Assembly (NCBI RefSeq): GCF_003958645.1
Contig: NZ_RXLO01000004.1
Location: 434,001-498,000 of the forward strand
Direction: 5' to 3'
DNA from: Chitinophaga rhizosphaerae
GTDB lineage: Bacteria; Bacteroidota; Bacteroidia; Chitinophagales; Chitinophagaceae
Length of the DNA: 64,000 nt
In this document: one piece after another, positions 8,542 to 19,223 of the stretch
How the letters are laid out: the number at the start of each line of letters is the position of its first letter
Position numbering within the stretch: position 1 is the stretch's first letter
Translations under genes and position numbers: made by a program
Notes under the pieces: generated by a model
Told to the model about the DNA's origin: nothing
What the model saw: the letters and a program-made list of their open reading frames with translations, nothing else
The model's database searches: none

Positions 8542-9327
8542 TCAGAATTTCGTGCCTTTGTAGGTCATTTTTTTATAGATGCCGCGGGCGTTCACCACTT
8601 TGGTGATCATTTCATAGAAATATTTCCGCAGTTTGTCATGTTTCAGGGGGAGGGCGCTGGCCATCCGCTGGTGTTCCGCGATCATTTTGTCTGTCACCGA
8701 TACGGAAAAGGAATCCCCATGCATGCGGTACTCGCCGAGCGGCGCGGGGATGTAGCCTTTCCGGGTGGTAGGGTCGAGGCAAAGGGTGAGGAGGAACTTG
8801 GAGTCGGCGGAATACTTCATGGATTTGTCGAACCCGCCCACTTTCCGGTATGCGTCTCTCGTCCAGAATGCGCTTTGCTGTGCGAACGGTACACGGCGGA
8901 GGTAGCTGATGGCTTTCCAGCCGAGATTGATGCCTTTGTAAGCGTACGCGATATCGCCCGTTTCGGAGATGAAATTGTGGTCGCCGAAAACGAGGTCGTA
9001 GTTCCCGTGCTCGAATTTGCGCACTACTTTCTCCAGGGCGTACGGCAGCAGGCGGTCGTCCGAATTGATATAGCAGAGATATTTTCCCGAAGCCGCTTCC
9101 ATGCCTTTCCGGAGCGCGTCGTACATGCCTTCGTCTTTTTCGGAGATGAGGACGTCTACCGTTTGCGGATGTTCCGCCACGAGCTGCAGCGTGCGGTCGG
9201 TCGACGCGCCATCTACCACCACCAGCTCAAACCCGCGCCAGGTTTGGCGGAGCAGGCTATCGAGCGTGTCTGTGATATACTTCTCGCCGTTGTAGACGGG
9301 AACGATGACGGATATGAGTTTTTCCAT
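8542..9327 (-). CDS. GT2-family glycosyltransferase
   Basis: The 261-residue enzyme has ISVIVPVYNGEKYI at the N-terminus, VVVDGASTDRTL, and a DxD-like INSDD near residue 87. It resembles WcaA/WcaE-type GT2 enzymes; SEKDEGMYDALRKG is typical of that branch. An in-frame extension to 9474 is rejected because it lies entirely inside the upstream acetyltransferase gene and is rich in Arg/His, as expected of a shadow frame. The chosen ATG overlaps the upstream stop as TAATG. Confidence 0.9.
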   Translation of the reverse strand: MEKLISVIVPVYNGEKYITDTLDSLLRQTWRGFELVVVDGASTDRTLQLVAEHPQTVDVLISEKDEGMYDALRKGMEAASGKYLCYINSDDRLLPYALEKVVRKFEHGNYDLVFGDHNFISETGDIAYAYKGINLGWKAISYLRRVPFAQQSAFWTRDAYRKVGGFDKSMKYSADSKFLLTLCLDPTTRKGYIPAPLGEYRMHGDSFSVSVTDKMIAEHQRMASALPLKHDKLRKYFYEMITKVVNARGIYKKMTYKGTKF

Positions 9328-9950
9328 TACTTTCTGAATTTTTTGATGACGGCCGGGTTCCCGGCCACGATGGCATATTCGGGCACGTCTTTCGTTACCA
9401 CCGATCCCGCACCGATGATACTGTGCGACCCGATCGTGATGCCGGGCAGAATGATGACGCGGGTGCCGATCCATACATCATCGCCGATCACTACCGGCTT
9501 GCGCTGTGTGGCGCCCTGCTCGCGCATCGGTATGTCCGTCCGCTCGAAATTGTGGCTCCCCGAAAGGATGACCACTTCCGGCCCGAACATGACATCGTTG
9601 CCGATGACCGTATCGTTCCCGATCCATCCACCCGTATTCAATCCCGAAAAATCCCCGATCTGCACGTTGACGCCGCTGCCGAAACGGGTGTTCCTGCCCA
9701 CCTTGATGTTTTTCCCCGCTTTCAGGAAAATCCTTGAAGCGAGCCAGGTGCGGAACGACAGGCAAAGCCCGCCGATGGGCCGCGGCGGATCGGGCAGCCA
9801 CACGGCCACGCTGTAATAGAGGTACAGCAGGATGCTTTTTTTGATCGAAATGTTGGACCGGCGGAGGAAATACAGCGGGTTATCGCGGTACATCTTCACC
9901 TTGCCCGTCCGCGCGTCGGTCTTTTCTTCAAATAATTGTTCTGTCGCCAT
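9327..9950 (-). CDS. Left-handed beta-helix acetyltransferase
   Basis: The 207-residue protein has hexapeptide repeats from about residue 85 ([19 protein letters not shown]), the His of [12 protein letters not shown] and a terminal helix after [11 protein letters not shown]. It belongs to the maltose/galactoside O-acetyltransferase-like group used in polysaccharide loci. The 80 or so N-terminal residues form a helical region that includes [13 protein letters not shown]. It overlaps the pyruvyl transferase by 23 bp. It is the second acetyltransferase of the locus, so the polymer may carry two kinds of acetyl group. Confidence 0.87.
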   Translation of the reverse strand: MATEQLFEEKTDARTGKVKMYRDNPLYFLRRSNISIKKSILLYLYYSVAVWLPDPPRPIGGLCLSFRTWLASRIFLKAGKNIKVGRNTRFGSGVNVQIGDFSGLNTGGWIGNDTVIGNDVMFGPEVVILSGSHNFERTDIPMREQGATQRKPVVIGDDVWIGTRVIILPGITIGSHSIIGAGSVVTKDVPEYAIVAGNPAVIKKFRK

Positions 9951-10857
9951 GATGAACGGTATTTAGTTCCGCTTTGAGGGCGGCGATTTCTTCAAAAAAC
10001 CGGTTATTGATATCGTTGATGGCACTATCGGCCGACAGGCTGAAATTCCGGATGTTCGCCAGCTGCCGCACCAGGTCCTGGCGCACGGCGCTTTTCACGA
10101 GGAATTCCGTGTTGAGGACGTTCCCCGAGATCTTCTTCAGCCAGCCATGCAGGAAAGATTTGCGGTACAGCTTGATGTGAGCAGTATCCGTGCCGGTTTG
10201 CCCGATGGAAAACAGCCAGTCCATCCATTTGAATTCCGACACCCCGCTGCCTTCGGTAAACGGCGTGCTGAGCACGAACCGGCTCCAGGGCACGCGGAGG
10301 ATATCGGCGATGATGGCGCCGTGCATCGCTTCGGCGATCACCACTTCCGACGCGGCGATCTCCTCCAGGGTGTGGACGATCCCGTTTTCGGCGGAAGGGG
10401 AAATGAAATGGTACCCCAGTTCCGCGCATATCTTCTCCCAATCGAAGAACGGCAGTGACCGGAAGTACGGGATCACGCTGACTTTGTATTTTTTAGGGGT
10501 AGACGCGATGCGTTCGAAATCGGCCGAAAGCCCCAGTGCATACGCCGCATCGGCGATAAACGGGTGCTCGTTGCCGAAGTAATGGGCAGACAATGGCCCC
10601 CGCAAAAACCGGACGTCCCAATCATCGCCAAAGGCGAAAGACCGGTACCCCGGCCTTACGCCCGTCCCGAACACGATCTTGCGGCGTCCGGAAAGGTTGC
10701 GGAAAAGCGGGGAATCGTAGGCCAGGATAGACCCGATGCCCACGAAGGCGTGGGGCGACGAGGGGTTGTGCGGACCGAAGAACTGCGGCCACAGCCAGGC
10801 GTTGAGATCGTCGCCGAAATTGCCCTTTGCGTCTTTGTAATAAATATATTCCATCAA
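9928..10857 (-). CDS. Polysaccharide pyruvyl transferase family protein
   Basis: This 309-residue protein shows the family's N-terminal [10 protein letters not shown] segment, [29 protein letters not shown] and the later [17 protein letters not shown], in which the MHG histidine is conserved. Such enzymes attach pyruvate ketals from phosphoenolpyruvate to hexose units and give extra negative charge to colanic acid, xanthan and similar polymers. The last 60 residues are a helical tail. It lies directly behind the polymerase gene with no spacing. Confidence 0.85.
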   Translation of the reverse strand: MMEYIYYKDAKGNFGDDLNAWLWPQFFGPHNPSSPHAFVGIGSILAYDSPLFRNLSGRRKIVFGTGVRPGYRSFAFGDDWDVRFLRGPLSAHYFGNEHPFIADAAYALGLSADFERIASTPKKYKVSVIPYFRSLPFFDWEKICAELGYHFISPSAENGIVHTLEEIAASEVVIAEAMHGAIIADILRVPWSRFVLSTPFTEGSGVSEFKWMDWLFSIGQTGTDTAHIKLYRKSFLHGWLKKISGNVLNTEFLVKSAVRQDLVRQLANIRNFSLSADSAINDINNRFFEEIAALKAELNTVHHGDRTII

Positions 10858-12087
10858 CTAACTGGTATAAAGGAGTTCAGAAAAATCCGGTTCTTCCGCA
10901 TATATGAAATCGTAATACGCGCTCATGATAATGGCCCCGGTGGCCGGTACGCTGAATCGCAGGTGCTGGAACGGTGAGAACGCGAACGTCCATATCAGGC
11001 CGATCGTCATCAGTACGATCACCGGGTACAGCGCCAGCGATTGCCCGTTCCTGACCAGGTAGAATCCCATCTTCATCAAAAAGAAAAAGACGAGCAATAC
11101 CGATAAAAACCCGCCGATCCCGCAGTTGATCCACGCGCCCATGAGTATCGAGTGGCTGGGAATGAGCTGTTCTTTCGAATAGGCTTTTTCGACATTGAAA
11201 TCCTCGTCATGGAACATGAGAAGGATCTGGTAATATTTGAGGGTATGGTCTTTCGCCCAGGAACCATGTCCGAACACCGGTGCGTCGGCGATGGCGGTAG
11301 CGGCGGCGAAGGTTTCGCCACGGCCGGTCATCAACAGCTCGAACGGGTTGTACGGGTTCTCCAGCCGCCCGATCTGCGCGCGGGCATGGTCGCCCCCGAA
11401 TTCGCCGGCTTTGACCGCGTCTACGTAAAACATGTACGTGACCTGGAATATTATCAGCCCGACGATCGCGAAAACCGTGATCTTGGCTTTGGTAAGTTTC
11501 AGCCCCGAATTGAAGAAGTAAATGATGATGGCCGACAGGAAAAAGACCACCGCCGTGGAGCGCGAATCGAACGAAACACAGGTGATCGAATACCCGAACA
11601 GTACGCCCATCACCGCTTTTATGTTCCCACGGCGATAGAAATAGGCGCTGAGCAGGTACACGGCGGAAGACAGGATGGGCACCATTTTGAACTTGAAGTA
11701 ACTCATGTCCGACGTCACGATATCGTCTGTATAGAAGATATTCTTCACCATGATCATGAACAGATAGATCATGATGCCTTCGTAACTGTTGAACAGTTTG
11801 AACAGTACCAGGAAAGACAGCATGGACATGATGATGGAAGCCCATCCGCGGAAGTAGTTCTGCGAAGTGGTGCCTACCACCATATCGGTAAGGATCTGGA
11901 AGAAAAGCAATAGCGCCAGCGAAAGGATGATCTTCCGCAGGTACGGATACCTGGAGAAATCGTCTTTTTTGATGGCGGTGGGCGCCAGGCCGAGGAGCAG
12001 GATCTCGCTCAACCGCATGGAACCCACGAGGTTGACGTTGACCGTGCTGAGCAAGGCGTAGAGCGCTATTTTGATTTTATTGTACAT
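10858..12087 (-). CDS. O-antigen polymerase/ligase-like membrane protein (Wzy candidate)
   Basis: The 409-residue protein is almost entirely hydrophobic, with about ten predicted membrane spans. A periplasmic-looking hydrophilic part near residues 235-300 contains GRGETF and GHGSWAKDHTLKYYQ. This layout, one large loop before the last helices, fits Wzy/WaaL-type polymerases. As the only such protein in the locus it is the best candidate to polymerise repeat units flipped by the neighbouring Wzx-like protein. The family diverges too much for a firmer call. It overlaps the upstream glycosyltransferase by 11 bp. Confidence 0.75.
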   Translation of the reverse strand: MYNKIKIALYALLSTVNVNLVGSMRLSEILLLGLAPTAIKKDDFSRYPYLRKIILSLALLLFFQILTDMVVGTTSQNYFRGWASIIMSMLSFLVLFKLFNSYEGIMIYLFMIMVKNIFYTDDIVTSDMSYFKFKMVPILSSAVYLLSAYFYRRGNIKAVMGVLFGYSITCVSFDSRSTAVVFFLSAIIIYFFNSGLKLTKAKITVFAIVGLIIFQVTYMFYVDAVKAGEFGGDHARAQIGRLENPYNPFELLMTGRGETFAAATAIADAPVFGHGSWAKDHTLKYYQILLMFHDEDFNVEKAYSKEQLIPSHSILMGAWINCGIGGFLSVLLVFFFLMKMGFYLVRNGQSLALYPVIVLMTIGLIWTFAFSPFQHLRFSVPATGAIIMSAYYDFIYAEEPDFSELLYTS

Positions 12088-13219
12088 GTTGAGCGAAATG
12101 AATGGCTTCGGCCAGGCGCTGCCGGTTCACGGCGGCGCTGTATTCCTTCATAAAATCTGCCCGCAGGGCGTCTCCGCGCTGGGGCGACCCTTCGAACCGC
12201 AACAGGGCCGTCCTGAAATCGGCGGCGGAATCGGCCACGATGAAATGATGGCTGAGCACGCCTTCCACCCCGCGCGACGTGGCAATGACGGGAGTATGGA
12301 GCGCCATGGCCTCGAGGCACTTCAGCCGTGTGCCGCTGCCGTGCAGGAGCGGGATCACGACCCCTTCGGCGCTGGCGATGTATTGCTTCACATCGTCTAC
12401 CCGGCCGAGGGCCACGATATTTTGCCAGTCCGTGCTGCCGGTGATTTTCTGCAAAGCCTCCCGAGAGCCGCGGCCCACGAGTTGCAGCCGGAACTTTTCT
12501 GCCAGGGCCGGGTTCCAGACTTCCTGTACGAACCAGCGGAGCCCTTCGAAATTCTGGTACACGGTAAAATTGGCCGTCATGACGAGGAGGCGCTGTTGCC
12601 GGGGGGCTTTCAGGGCATATTCGGCTTCGTCGAGGAAATTGGGGACGAGGAACAATTTGTCCGGATCGATGAAGCGGCGGTGATAGTCGAGGTCGTGATG
12701 GCTCACCACCAACACCGCATCGGCTTTCGCGAAGTAGGAGCGTTCGTGCCACTGTTCCAGCGTCACCAGCTGCATCTTCCTGAATTTCTGGATGAGGCTG
12801 CGGGCGGGCAGCTGGCGGGAGATTTCCGGTTGTGCATTGTGCGTGCCGAGTACCACCCGGATGCCGCGCCGGCGGAAAAACCCGATGTAATGGCCCACGT
12901 AACCGTAGTCCAGCACGGCCGTGTCGATGTCATGCTCCCGGCAGATTTTCCCGAACAAATCCATTACCGCGGGCGACTTCGTGAAGTAGTGGCTGCCGGT
13001 GAGCCTTTCCGTTACGGCGAGCGGCTTCTTCGGATGGATATGGTAAGCGACGTTGGGAAGTGCGTATTTCGACAGATCGGCCTCCTCCTCGTTGCGGATC
13101 ACGGCATGGACCGTGTGCCCGAGGTCGGAGAGGGCCTTCAGGAGATAATAACTCCGCAGCTTCTCGCCTCCGTTGTACGGAAAAGTTGAAATGTTGGTAA
13201 AGAAAATAATGTTCATCAC
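12077..13219 (-). CDS. GT4-family glycosyltransferase
   Basis: The 380-residue GT-B protein begins IIFFTNISTFPYNGGEKLRS, a variant of the usual GGxxR acceptor loop. The C-terminal part has VALGRVDDVKQYIASAEGVV and PLLHGSGTRLKCLEAMA, where the second Glu of the retaining-transferase pair is present. It should act on the growing repeat unit. It overlaps the flippase gene by 4 bp and the polymerase gene by 11 bp, so these three are tightly coupled. Confidence 0.88.
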   Translation of the reverse strand: MMNIIFFTNISTFPYNGGEKLRSYYLLKALSDLGHTVHAVIRNEEEADLSKYALPNVAYHIHPKKPLAVTERLTGSHYFTKSPAVMDLFGKICREHDIDTAVLDYGYVGHYIGFFRRRGIRVVLGTHNAQPEISRQLPARSLIQKFRKMQLVTLEQWHERSYFAKADAVLVVSHHDLDYHRRFIDPDKLFLVPNFLDEAEYALKAPRQQRLLVMTANFTVYQNFEGLRWFVQEVWNPALAEKFRLQLVGRGSREALQKITGSTDWQNIVALGRVDDVKQYIASAEGVVIPLLHGSGTRLKCLEAMALHTPVIATSRGVEGVLSHHFIVADSAADFRTALLRFEGSPQRGDALRADFMKEYSAAVNRQRLAEAIHFAQHVQ

Positions 13220-14772
13220 GCAGCTTTTTTAATCACGGCGAGCCGCGGATGTATCCGCGTCAGCGCCTTCGTCAACACATCCCGGATCTTGCCGGTTTCA
13301 TAGGCCGAAAGGCCCAGCCAGTGCAGGGTACAAGCCAGTCCGGCCGTGCTTGCCGCACCCGTGGCGATCAGCCGCGCCCATCCTTCGTCCATCATCCGGC
13401 AGGGCAACAAAGCGATGCAGAACGCCAGCAGCACGCTGCCCGCGGCCCGCAATACCACGCCGCCCAGGAACGTCTTCACGGGCAATCCGATCAGTTTTTC
13501 GGCTGCCTTCACCCGGTATGCGCACGTCACGATCTCGATCCCCAATGCGGAGGCCAGCACCGACCATGCAGGCAATCCCATCCGCAGCAGCAGATACGCC
13601 ACCGGGAGGTTGAGCATCAGCAGGGAACTGACGGCCACCTGGTATTTCCTGATTTTGCCCACGCTCTGCACGCCTACCTGTATGCCGACGGATAATTGAT
13701 TGACCATCGTGCACAACAGGATCAGCCGGCAAAAAACGATGGTGTACGCCGGCACTTCCTTCAGCCACAAACCCAGCACGAAGGGTGTTTCCAGCAGCAG
13801 CGGGATGGCGAAGAACGCCAGCAGCGCGAAGGAGAACTTGCTCGCGATCATGGCCAGTTTCAACATCCGTTCCCGGTTGCCCTGGCCTTCGCTTTTCATG
13901 ATCTGCGGGTTGAGGGCCTGCATGAGCGTCACGGAAAAGAAGCTCAGCTGGGCGTTCACCTGGTTGGCGATCCCGTAGGCCGCGTTCACGATCGTCCCGA
14001 AAAAGACGTTCAGGACCATGGCGATGCCCTGGTTCCTCGTTACCACACTCACCGCGCCGAACATGTTCCACCCGCCGTAGGAAAACATTTCCTTCAGCAG
14101 GGCTTTGTCTTTATACCGCCCGATCTTAATACGGCTTTCCGGGTATTTCACCGAACAGTACACCCGTTTGAACAGCAGCAGCGCGATGGCCGTGGCCGCC
14201 GTGAGCCCTGAGAAAAGGATGAGCCGGTCTGCGGACGCGCGCTGCAACGCGAGCGCCACCACCAGTTTCAGCAATGCCTCCGCGATGCCCGTAAGCGCCA
14301 CCAGCAACATGTTTTCCCGCGCGTTGATGGTGGCATCGTACGGCACGGAAATAATGGTAACGAACGCGCTGGCCACCATGAAATGATAAATGACCCTGGC
14401 GGCCGGTACCCGGTCGGGCGGGATGTTGAGCACATGCCCGAACAGGAAATACCCCGCCACTTCGAACAACAGCACCAACCCCAGCCCCAGCAGCAGGTGC
14501 AGGAGAATGCTGGCGTTAAATACCTTCTTCAGCCTTTCCATATCCCCGCCTCCCAAATTGTAGGACATATACCGCTGGGTGGAAAGCGTCATGGCCATAT
14601 TGAGAAAAGACAACATGGCGATCACCCCCGCGATGAGATTGAAAATCCCGTAATCGAGGGCGCCGAGTGCGCTCAGCACAAGCCGGGTGGAGTACAGGGA
14701 GATGAAGATGGTCACCAGCATTTTCCCGTACAGCAAACCCGTGTTCATCACTACCCTGTTCGCTGCCTGCAT
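13216..14772 (-). CDS. Wzx-type polysaccharide flippase
   Basis: The 518-residue protein has about 12-14 hydrophobic helices and an N-terminal segment RVVMNTGLLYGKMLVTIFIS that is typical of the MATE/PST flippase superfamily. Conserved features include LYSTRLVLSALGALDYGIF and, in the middle, NMFGAVSVVTRNQGIAMVLN. It should move the undecaprenyl-linked repeat unit to the periplasm for polymerisation. It follows gmd after 11 bp and overlaps the next glycosyltransferase. Confidence 0.9.
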   Translation of the reverse strand: MQAANRVVMNTGLLYGKMLVTIFISLYSTRLVLSALGALDYGIFNLIAGVIAMLSFLNMAMTLSTQRYMSYNLGGGDMERLKKVFNASILLHLLLGLGLVLLFEVAGYFLFGHVLNIPPDRVPAARVIYHFMVASAFVTIISVPYDATINARENMLLVALTGIAEALLKLVVALALQRASADRLILFSGLTAATAIALLLFKRVYCSVKYPESRIKIGRYKDKALLKEMFSYGGWNMFGAVSVVTRNQGIAMVLNVFFGTIVNAAYGIANQVNAQLSFFSVTLMQALNPQIMKSEGQGNRERMLKLAMIASKFSFALLAFFAIPLLLETPFVLGLWLKEVPAYTIVFCRLILLCTMVNQLSVGIQVGVQSVGKIRKYQVAVSSLLMLNLPVAYLLLRMGLPAWSVLASALGIEIVTCAYRVKAAEKLIGLPVKTFLGGVVLRAAGSVLLAFCIALLPCRMMDEGWARLIATGAASTAGLACTLHWLGLSAYETGKIRDVLTKALTRIHPRLAVIKKAA

Positions 14773-14783
14773 GCCTGTTTAAT

Positions 14784-15881
14784 TTATCCGATCAAATGCT
14801 CCAGATGCGCTACGTCTTTCTTCCGGAACAGCTCCACGTCGGCCGCCATCATTTCCTTCACGAGGGCCGGCAAATCGTATTGCGGCTCCCAGCCCAGTTT
14901 GGTCTTGGCTTTGGTGGGGTCGCCGATGAGGAGCTCCACTTCCGTCGGACGGAAATATTTCGGGTCTACCGCCACTACTTCCTTCCCGACCGGAAGAATA
15001 AATTCCTTGTTCCGGCAAGCCGTTACCACGGCCGTTTCGTTGACGCCGGTGCCGATGAAGGCCAGTTCGATGCCCACTTCGTTGAACGCCATGCGCACGA
15101 AATCGCGGACGGTCGTCGTAATGCCGGTAGCGATCACGAAATCTTCCGCCGTATCCTGCTGCAGGATGCGCCACATCGCTTCCACATAATCCTTGGCATG
15201 GCCCCAGTCGCGCTTGGCGTCGAGGTTACCGAGGAAGAGCTTGTCCTGCAGCCCCAGTACGATCGCAGCTGCGGCGCGGGTGATCTTTCTGGTGACGAAG
15301 GTTTCGCCGCGCAGTGGCGATTCGTGGTTGAAAAGAATGCCGTTGCAGGCGAACATCCCGTAGGCTTCGCGGTAGTTGACCGTGATCCAGTAGGCGTACA
15401 TTTTTGCAACGGCATATGGAGAACGCGGGTAAAAAGGCGTGGTTTCGCGTTGCGGCACTTCCTGTACGAGGCCGTACAGTTCGGACGTGGAGGCCTGGTA
15501 CACGCGGGTTTTCTGCTCCAGTTTGAGGATGCGCAGGGCTTCCAGGATGCGGAGCGTTCCGATGCCGTCGGCATTGGCGGTATATTCCGGTGTATCGAAG
15601 CTCACGCGCACATGGCTCATGGCCGCGAGGTTATAAATTTCGTCGGGCTGCGTTTCCTGGATGATGCGGATCAGGTTGGTAGAATCCGTCATATCGCCGT
15701 AATGCAGTTTGAAGCGAACGTTTTTTTCATGAGGGTCCTGGTACAGGTGATCGATCCTTTCTGTATTGATCAGCGATGCGCGGCGCTTGATGCCGTGCAC
15801 CATATATCCTTTTTCCAGTAAAAGCTCGGCGAGGTATGCGCCGTCCTGGCCGTTAACGCCAGTAATCAATGCGACTTTCAT
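14784..15881 (-). CDS. gmd: GDP-mannose 4,6-dehydratase
   Basis: This 365-residue extended SDR enzyme converts GDP-D-mannose to GDP-4-keto-6-deoxy-mannose, the first step to GDP-L-fucose. It has the NAD(P) loop [15 protein letters not shown], the signature [20 protein letters not shown] and the catalytic [10 protein letters not shown] (YxxxK). [19 protein letters not shown] near residues 34-52 is specific to Gmd. Its ATG overlaps the end of the UDP-glucose dehydrogenase gene by 4 bp. fcl and manC, two and three genes upstream, complete the pathway. Confidence 0.97.
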   Translation of the reverse strand: MKVALITGVNGQDGAYLAELLLEKGYMVHGIKRRASLINTERIDHLYQDPHEKNVRFKLHYGDMTDSTNLIRIIQETQPDEIYNLAAMSHVRVSFDTPEYTANADGIGTLRILEALRILKLEQKTRVYQASTSELYGLVQEVPQRETTPFYPRSPYAVAKMYAYWITVNYREAYGMFACNGILFNHESPLRGETFVTRKITRAAAAIVLGLQDKLFLGNLDAKRDWGHAKDYVEAMWRILQQDTAEDFVIATGITTTVRDFVRMAFNEVGIELAFIGTGVNETAVVTACRNKEFILPVGKEVVAVDPKYFRPTEVELLIGDPTKAKTKLGWEPQYDLPALVKEMMAADVELFRKKDVAHLEHLIG

Positions 15882-17212
15882 ATGGTTATCATTTTTTGAA
15901 GGGTGGGTTGAATGGTTCCGATGCCGTAATAGGTGATGCCGTTTTTATGCAGCTGCACGTCGTCATAAATATTTCTTCCGTCGAAGAGCACCCGCGCCGA
16001 GATCCGTTGCCAGTCGGGCAGGCGGAATTCGTTCCATTCCGTTACCAGCGCCACGGCATCGGCGCCTTCGGCGGCATGGTAGAGGTCGGAGCACCAGGTC
16101 ACGTGGTCGCCGAGGATTTTGCGGGCTTCCACCATGGCCACGGGGTCGAATACCCGCACGCTCGCGCCGGCTTCCAGGAGGGAATCCACCAGTACCAGCG
16201 ACGGGGCTTCGCGCATGTCGTCCGTGTTTGGTTTGAAGGAAAGGCCCCACAGGGCGATGGTCCTGTTTTTCAGTTGGCCGTCGAAGTGACGGAAAATCTT
16301 GTCGAACATGACTTTTTTCTGGTCGTTGTTCACGGCTTCCACGGCTTCGAGGATGCGGAGCCTGCGGTCGTATTCGAGGCCCGTGCGGATGAGGGCTTTC
16401 ACGTCTTTCGGAAAGCACGATCCCCCGTACCCGATACCCGGATAAATAAACCGGGAACCGATGCGCGGGTCGCTGCCGATGCCTTTGCGCACCTTATTCA
16501 CATCTGCGCCCACCAGCTCGCACAGCCCGGCGATGTCGTTCATGAACGATATCTTGGTAGCCAGCATGGCGTTGGCGGCGTATTTGGTCATTTCGGCGGA
16601 AGCCACGTCCATGAACAGGATCGGGTGGCCATTCAGCAGGAAAGGCGCGTACAGCGATTCGAGCACTTTGGCGGCGCGTTCGTTGTTCACGCCCACCACG
16701 ATGCGGTCGGGCTTCATGAAATCGGCCACGGCGGCGCCTTCCTTGAGGAATTCAGGGTTGGATGCCACGTCGTAATCGATCTGAGCTTCCCGGGCCTGCA
16801 GGGCTTCCTTCACGGCGCGGTTCACTTTCACGGCAGTGCCCACCGGCACGGTGCTCTTCGTGACGATCACGAGGGGCGCGGTCATGTGGCCGCCGATCTC
16901 TTTCGCAACCTGGAGCACGTACCGCAGGTCTGCAGCGCCGTCTTCCCCGGGAGGCGTTCCCACGGCGATAAACGCCACGGATGCGCCGGGAATGCTGAAT
17001 TCCAGGCTGGTGCTGAATTTCAGGCGGCCGTTCTTATGGTTGCGGACAACGATTTCTTCCAGTCCGGGTTCGTAAATGGGCAGGATTCCCTGTTCGAGCC
17101 GGCCGATCTTCGCCGCGTCTACGTCCACACACACCACTTCGGTGCCCACTTCGGCCAGGCATGCGCCTGTCACCAATCCTACGTATCCCGTTCCTACTAC
17201 AACTACTTTCAT
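15878..17212 (-). CDS. ugd: UDP-glucose 6-dehydrogenase
   Basis: The 444-residue enzyme oxidises UDP-glucose twice with NAD to give UDP-glucuronate. The N-terminal Rossmann motif is [19 protein letters not shown]. The catalytic cysteine lies in [14 protein letters not shown] near residue 260, and the C-terminal domain has [18 protein letters not shown]. Glucuronate is also a colanic acid component. The gene sits between fcl and gmd, so the three sugar-nucleotide genes are a block. Confidence 0.96.
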   Translation of the reverse strand: MKVVVVGTGYVGLVTGACLAEVGTEVVCVDVDAAKIGRLEQGILPIYEPGLEEIVVRNHKNGRLKFSTSLEFSIPGASVAFIAVGTPPGEDGAADLRYVLQVAKEIGGHMTAPLVIVTKSTVPVGTAVKVNRAVKEALQAREAQIDYDVASNPEFLKEGAAVADFMKPDRIVVGVNNERAAKVLESLYAPFLLNGHPILFMDVASAEMTKYAANAMLATKISFMNDIAGLCELVGADVNKVRKGIGSDPRIGSRFIYPGIGYGGSCFPKDVKALIRTGLEYDRRLRILEAVEAVNNDQKKVMFDKIFRHFDGQLKNRTIALWGLSFKPNTDDMREAPSLVLVDSLLEAGASVRVFDPVAMVEARKILGDHVTWCSDLYHAAEGADAVALVTEWNEFRLPDWQRISARVLFDGRNIYDDVQLHKNGITYYGIGTIQPTLQKMITI

Positions 17213-17223
17213 GTCTTGCTATT

Positions 17224-18177
17224 TTATTGATGCATGGCATTCATATCCTGATACTGTTTCCGGAGAAAATCCCCGTACGCCTGCGCGATGCCGCTCCGGA
17301 GGTCCGTGCTGTGCCGCCAACCCAGGCTGTGCAGTTTGGACACGTCCATCAGTTTGCGGGGCGTACCGTCGGGCCTGGTGGTATCGAACACGATATCGCC
17401 TTCGAAGCAAACCACATCGCGGACGGTTTCCGCCAGTTTGCGGATGGTCAGGTCTTCACCCGCGCCGATGTTCACCAGTTCGCGGCCGTCGTATTTTTCC
17501 ATGAGGAACACGCAGGCTTCGGCGAGGTCGTCGGCGTAGAGGAATTCGCGCTTCGGTGTTCCCGTTCCCCACACCGTTACCGTGGGCCGGCCCGCCTGTT
17601 TCGCTTCGTGGAACTTGCGGATGAGCGCAGGCAGCACGTGTGAATTCTCGGGATGGTAATTATCGCCGATGCCATACAGGTTGGTCGGCATGACGCTGAT
17701 GAAATTGCAGCCATACTGATCCCGGTAAGCCTCGCACAGCTTGATCCCCGTGATCTTGGCGATGGCGTAAGGCTCGTTGGTGGCTTCCAGCGGACCGGTC
17801 AGCAGGCTGTCTTCCGCGATGGGCTGGGGCGCCAGGCGCGGATAGATGCACGAGCTGCCGAGGAACATCAGTTTCGATACGCGGTTTTCATACGCCGAAT
17901 GGATCACATTCGCGGCGATCATCAGGTTGTCGTACAGAAACTCCGCGCGGTAGGTATTGTTGGCGTGGATGCCGCCTACCTTGGCCGCGGCGAGGAACAC
18001 GTAATCGGGTTTCTCTGTTTCGAAAAAATCCTGCACCTGGTCTTGGCGGCGCAAATCCAGTTCGCCTGAGGTACGGGTAATGATGTTTCGGAAACCGTCT
18101 TTCTCGAGTTTCCTTTTGATGGCGCCGCCCACCATTCCCCGGTGGCCGGCTATGTAAATTTTAGCATTGAGTTCCAT
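17224..18177 (-). CDS. fcl: GDP-L-fucose synthase
   Basis: The 317-residue SDR enzyme epimerises and reduces GDP-4-keto-6-deoxy-mannose to GDP-L-fucose using NADPH. Visible motifs are [13 protein letters not shown] at the N-terminus, [16 protein letters not shown] with the catalytic serine, and the [16 protein letters not shown]xxxK segment. Residues [18 protein letters not shown] near 206-223 are the Fcl signature. It belongs to the sugar-nucleotide block and points to fucose in the polymer. Confidence 0.96.
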   Translation of the reverse strand: MELNAKIYIAGHRGMVGGAIKRKLEKDGFRNIITRTSGELDLRRQDQVQDFFETEKPDYVFLAAAKVGGIHANNTYRAEFLYDNLMIAANVIHSAYENRVSKLMFLGSSCIYPRLAPQPIAEDSLLTGPLEATNEPYAIAKITGIKLCEAYRDQYGCNFISVMPTNLYGIGDNYHPENSHVLPALIRKFHEAKQAGRPTVTVWGTGTPKREFLYADDLAEACVFLMEKYDGRELVNIGAGEDLTIRKLAETVRDVVCFEGDIVFDTTRPDGTPRKLMDVSKLHSLGWRHSTDLRSGIAQAYGDFLRKQYQDMNAMHQ

Positions 18178-18190
18178 GGAGGATTGCGGG

Positions 18191-19207
18191 TTACAGCAGT
18201 TCCGGGCGGTTTTCGGCCACCCAGTTATGCAATTGTTTAATGACTTGTCCTTTTCCTTTTTGCATGATGAGCAGGGCGCCGGGGGTATCCACCACCACCA
18301 TGTTGTCCACCCCCACCAAAGCCACCAGCTTGTTTTTCCCGATCACGGTACTGTTTTGCGGATCGCTTTCGATGAAAACGGCCTGGTCGTTGGAGTAGCG
18401 GAATTGCTCGGTAAGCGCCTGTGCAAGGGCTTCATAGCTGCCGACATCGCTCCATTCCATATCGCTGGGCACCACTTTCACACGGCTGCTTTTTTCCATG
18501 ACGGCGTAATCGATACTGTCGGAAGGAATGTCGATCATGGCCTCGCGGGAAATGCTGCCGGTGCGCACCAGTTCCGCCGCCGCGCGCGATGCCGCGTGGT
18601 AAATGGCGGGCGAATGCTTTTGCAATTCATCGAGCATGACGGAAGCCCTGGCGCAGAAAATCCCGCTGTTCCAGAGGAAATCCCCGCTTTCGAGCATGGA
18701 AACGGCGGTGGCGGCGTCGGGCTTTTCCACGAAACGCAGCACTTCATTTCCTTTATGGTGTATATACCCGAAACCGGTTTCCGGGTAAGCGGGCTTCAAT
18801 CCGAAAGTGACGATATGATCTTCCTCCGCCAGGCGTTTCGCTTCGTTCAGCGCCGCTTCGTACCGGTCGGGCGTGCCGATGAGGTGGTCGGAAGGGGTGA
18901 TGAGCAAAATATCTGCGGGAGCCGACACGAACGCCGCGATGGCGATGGCCGCCGCGGTATTGCGCCCCACCGGTTCGGCGATGCACCGGAGCGACGCGCC
19001 TTCGTCGAGCAGTTGATTGGCGATAAGGTCTGCCTGCGCCGCACCTGCGATAGCCAGCACGCCTTTGCAGGCAGACCGGTTGCGGAGGTAAGTCAGCTGC
19101 AGGAGGCTCCTGTCGTCGAAAAGGGGGAGCAGCTGCTTGGGGGTCTGCCGGTTCGAAAGCGGCCAGAGCCGCGTTCCGGAGCCGCCGCACAGTATCACAT
19201 GCTGCAT
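18191..19207 (-). CDS. manC: Mannose-1-phosphate guanylyltransferase
   Basis: The 338-residue protein makes GDP-mannose from mannose-1-phosphate and GTP. It shows the pyrophosphorylase loop [14 protein letters not shown] and [10 protein letters not shown] at the start, [20 protein letters not shown] and [10 protein letters not shown]. It ends after the nucleotidyl-transferase domain plus a short beta-helix and lacks the fused phosphomannose isomerase of the long ManC/AlgA form. The ATG at 19207 is chosen because the motif follows immediately and longer starts overlap the upstream gene. It feeds gmd. Confidence 0.95.
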   Translation of the reverse strand: MQHVILCGGSGTRLWPLSNRQTPKQLLPLFDDRSLLQLTYLRNRSACKGVLAIAGAAQADLIANQLLDEGASLRCIAEPVGRNTAAAIAIAAFVSAPADILLITPSDHLIGTPDRYEAALNEAKRLAEEDHIVTFGLKPAYPETGFGYIHHKGNEVLRFVEKPDAATAVSMLESGDFLWNSGIFCARASVMLDELQKHSPAIYHAASRAAAELVRTGSISREAMIDIPSDSIDYAVMEKSSRVKVVPSDMEWSDVGSYEALAQALTEQFRYSNDQAVFIESDPQNSTVIGKNKLVALVGVDNMVVVDTPGALLIMQKGKGQVIKQLHNWVAENRPELL

Positions 19208-19223
19208 GCCTGTATTGTCTGAT

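Noticed and set aside
9328..9474. N-terminal extension of the GT2 gene at 8542
   Set aside because: The extension is Arg/His-rich shadow sequence inside the acetyltransferase gene. The glycosyltransferase motif starts right after the ATG at 9327.
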